DNA from: Holosporales bacterium
GTDB taxonomy: Bacteria; Pseudomonadota; Alphaproteobacteria; UBA3830; JAIRMZ01
DNA: 24,369 bases
Direction: 5' to 3'
NCBI GenBank assembly: GCA_031255325.1
Contig: JAIRST010000043.1
Coordinates: 1 to 24,369 of the forward strand
The position numbers and the translations under genes are program-made. A model generated the notes under the pieces. It ran no database searches. It was given only the letters and a program-made list of their open reading frames with translations, and was not told the DNA's origin. Positions 21,896 through 24,369 of the stretch are shown here, piece after piece; positions within the stretch are counted from its first letter, which is position 1; each line of letters opens with the position of its first letter.

Positions 21896-24369
21896 GGATG
21901 ATCCTATTGATGAAACGTCCCTAACACCAATGATGGCTCAATACTGGGCGATCAAAAAAGCGCACAAGGACCATCTCCTTTTTTATCGTATGGGAGATTT
22001 TTATGAACTCTTCTTTAAAGACGCTCAAGTCGCTGCCCCTATTCTTGATATCGTTTTAACGCACCACTCTAAACATGGGAACGAACACATTCCGATGTGC
22101 GGTGTTCCCGTCGCAAGCGTCAATGATTACTTGGCAAAACTGGTACAAGCTGGATTTAATGTCGCCATTTGCGAGCAATTGGAATCTCCTCAAGAAGCGA
22201 AAGAACGAGGATATAAAGAACTTGTCAGACGAGACGTTGTGCGTATCGTAACCCCCGGAACCTTGACCGAAGAATCTCTTCTAGAAGCACGTAAACCCAA
22301 TAATCTTGTCGCCATCACTTCCTCGCACAAAGGGACTTTTAGCCTTGCTAAAGTAGATATCTCAACAGGCCAATTTCAGGTTGAAAGTCTTTCAGAATCA
22401 GAACTAACGGCCACAATCAGCCGTTTGTATCCCAAAGAAATCCTTATCTCTTCGTCTCTTAAAGAAGGCCCATGGGGAGATTTTCTAGCGCATCAAGCCG
22501 CCCTTTCCATTTTGCCAGAGTCTAAATTTAACCCCAGCATAGAAGCTGAACGTCTCCGAAAATTTTTTAATGTTCAAAATCTCCTTGCCTTTGGGGAGTT
22601 TTCAAAAAGCGAAATTGCAGCATGTGGCGCTCTTTTGGAATATCTCCATCTAACGCAAAAAGAGGCCATCGGACCGTTATTACCCCCGCGTAAAATTTCC
22701 TCCCAAACTTATGTCACTGTTGATGCCGCCACGCGCCAAAATCTTGAACTCGTTCGTTCCAGCAGAGGGGATGCTAAAAATAGTCTATTAAGCGTCATTG
22801 ATAAAACAATCACCGCTCAAGGGGGGCGTCTTTTGTTTGAACGCCTCTTAAGTCCTATACGTACCATAAAAATCCTTGAAGCACGTCTCAATGCTATTGA
22901 TTTTTGGCTCTCTCACAGAGAAGAACATGCACAGATAATCAAATTGCTTAAAAAAACTCCAGATGCGGAACGGGCTCTTGGTCGTTTAGGGTTTAATCGA
23001 GGATCCGTGCGCGATTTGTACAGCATTCTTGAAACCTTAAAAAGTTTCCGTGCTATTAGAGAACTTTTCCCAAACACCCTTCATCCAGATGCTTCTCATT
23101 CTGAACTTAATGCCCTATCCTCCGCATTTTCTTCTCAGCAAGCAGGTGAGTTGTCGTCAACCTTTTTTATTCTTTCATTTCCTACCGACCTTAAGGATCT
23201 TTTAGAAAAAGCGCTTGTTGATTCTCCTCATGCAACAGCATCAGATTTTGTCGCGTCGCATTTCTGCGAAGAACTAGATCAGTGCCGCATGATGCGCGAC
23301 CACAGTAAAGAGCTCATTGCCAATTTACACAAACATTATGTCACAGAAACGGGCATCAATTCCTTAAAAATTCAATTCAATTATATACTCGGTTGGCATA
23401 TCGATGTGCCGACAACACAACTTTCTCGTGTTCCTGAAGCTTTTATACACCGTCAAACACTGGCTTCTTCCACACGCTATACCACCCTTGAACTGCAAGA
23501 ACTCCAAGACAACCTTTCTAAAGCCGCGGATCGTTGTAACATGCTAGAACGCCAAATATTTACAGATTTATCAAAAGCTATTCTTGCAAAGGACATGCTC
23601 ATAAAGGAAATAGCTCAAGCTCTTGCTATCGTCGATCTTTCCCAAAATTTTGCGCATCTTGCCCAAGAACATCGCTATGTCCGTCCGACGTTTTCTGATT
23701 CCCCTGTTCTTTCGATCAAACAAGGACGGCATCCTCTTGTCGAATGCCGTGATCCTTCAGCACAGAAGAATGGATTTATCGCAAATTCTTGTCACTTAGA
23801 TGATTTTGTAACATTTGTCCTCTTAACAGGTCCCAATATGGCGGGGAAAAGTACGTATTTAAGGCAAAATGCTCTGATTTCACTTATGGCGCATATGGGT
23901 TTTTTCGTTCCTGCAGAATCTGCTCATATCGGCATCATGGATAGAGTCTTCAGTCGCATTGGTGCTTCAGATGATCTTGCGCAAGGACATTCAACCTTTA
24001 TGGTAGAGATGGCAGAAACAGCCGCCATCCTCAATCAAGCCACACAGCGTTCCTTTGTTATCCTTGACGAAGTCGGACGCGGTACTTCTACATTTGACGG
24101 ATTGTCTTTAGCCTGGGCAATTGCGGAGCGTCTTCATACGATGCGTGTCCGTACATTATTTGCTACGCATTATCATGAATTGGCAAGTCTCCGCACCTCT
24201 TTGGAACGACTAAAATGCGAAACCCTTAAAGTGCGAGAATGGAAAGATACAATCGTGTTTCTTCATGAAGTAATCACCGGTGTTAGCGATCGCTCTTACG
24301 GTATTTATGTCGCGAAACTTGCGGGCTTTCCGCACGAGGTCCTTATCCGTGCGCAAGAGGTCCTCAGTA
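21894..24369 (+). CDS. mutS: DNA mismatch repair ATPase MutS (partial, C-terminus outside window)
   Basis: Open from ATG 21894 to the window edge, 825 codons, so most of the ~850-900 residue protein is present. MutS recognises mismatches and recruits MutL. The N-terminal domain has the mismatch-wedging Phe-X-Glu in RMGDFYELF. Next come CGVPV..VNDYLAKLVQAG and the connector, then lever and clamp regions. The ATPase has TGPNMAGKSTYLRQ (Walker A; Ala where Gly is more usual), DDLAQGHSTFMVEM, VILDEVGRGTSTFDG (Walker B) and the ATHYHEL switch. The ribosome site AAGAAAG is weak, 7 bases upstream. mutS is chromosomal and marks the right edge of the phage block. Confidence 0.97.
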   Translation, partial: MDDPIDETSLTPMMAQYWAIKKAHKDHLLFYRMGDFYELFFKDAQVAAPILDIVLTHHSKHGNEHIPMCGVPVASVNDYLAKLVQAGFNVAICEQLESPQEAKERGYKELVRRDVVRIVTPGTLTEESLLEARKPNNLVAITSSHKGTFSLAKVDISTGQFQVESLSESELTATISRLYPKEILISSSLKEGPWGDFLAHQAALSILPESKFNPSIEAERLRKFFNVQNLLAFGEFSKSEIAACGALLEYLHLTQKEAIGPLLPPRKISSQTYVTVDAATRQNLELVRSSRGDAKNSLLSVIDKTITAQGGRLLFERLLSPIRTIKILEARLNAIDFWLSHREEHAQIIKLLKKTPDAERALGRLGFNRGSVRDLYSILETLKSFRAIRELFPNTLHPDASHSELNALSSAFSSQQAGELSSTFFILSFPTDLKDLLEKALVDSPHATASDFVASHFCEELDQCRMMRDHSKELIANLHKHYVTETGINSLKIQFNYILGWHIDVPTTQLSRVPEAFIHRQTLASSTRYTTLELQELQDNLSKAADRCNMLERQIFTDLSKAILAKDMLIKEIAQALAIVDLSQNFAHLAQEHRYVRPTFSDSPVLSIKQGRHPLVECRDPSAQKNGFIANSCHLDDFVTFVLLTGPNMAGKSTYLRQNALISLMAHMGFFVPAESAHIGIMDRVFSRIGASDDLAQGHSTFMVEMAETAAILNQATQRSFVILDEVGRGTSTFDGLSLAWAIAERLHTMRVRTLFATHYHELASLRTSLERLKCETLKVREWKDTIVFLHEVITGVSDRSYGIYVAKLAGFPHEVLIRAQEVLS

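Overview
The window looks like a chromosomal segment of an AT-rich alphaproteobacterium, probably an intracellular or host-associated one. A Holosporales/Rickettsiales-like lineage is my inference. It rests on the dapA-smpB pair divergent from a lytic transglycosylase, on glmU-glmS, on a transporter that reads like the rickettsial S-adenosylmethionine importer, and on a secreted patatin-like phospholipase. No rRNA, CRISPR array, integrase or transposase was seen.

Left part (1-10.9 kb), mostly housekeeping. A secreted repeat protein leaves the window at the left edge on the minus strand; its tandem ~148-residue units resemble the D2 domain of the flagellar hook protein FlgE. smpB and dapA follow on the minus strand. 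Divergent from them, slt, a Sua5/TsaC-type gene and def run on the plus strand (cell-wall recycling, tRNA t6A modification, N-formyl removal). A tRNA-Arg(CCG) gene comes next, then a minus-strand secreted patatin with a clear intrinsic terminator. A 230-bp AT-rich divergent spacer with nested inverted repeats separates patatin from glmU-glmS, which together supply UDP-GlcNAc. A 52-codon small ORF lies after glmS.

Middle-right part (11.1-21.7 kb), a phage structural block on the minus strand. Reading from 21666 downwards the order is portal, HK97-type prohead protease, HK97-fold major capsid, gp6-like head-tail connector, head closure, DUF3168-like tail terminator, a 44-aa protein and a 169-aa tail protein. 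After a plus-strand EamA/Sam-like transporter come a 643-aa tail-hub-like protein, a 307-aa unknown, a 121-aa tail-fibre-like protein, a SleB-type endolysin and a 3TM-holin-like protein. The reading frames are intact, tightly packed and nearly all have good ribosome binding sites. I see no terminase, integrase, repressor, replication gene or recognisable tape measure. The block is therefore a defective or domesticated prophage, or a gene-transfer-agent-like or particle-forming cluster whose packaging genes lie elsewhere or are lost.

Right edge: mutS starts at 21894 on the plus strand and runs off the window. No gene-free stretch exceeds about 300 bases; the longest gaps are 807-1069, 7531-7760, 10910-11104 and 21667-21893.
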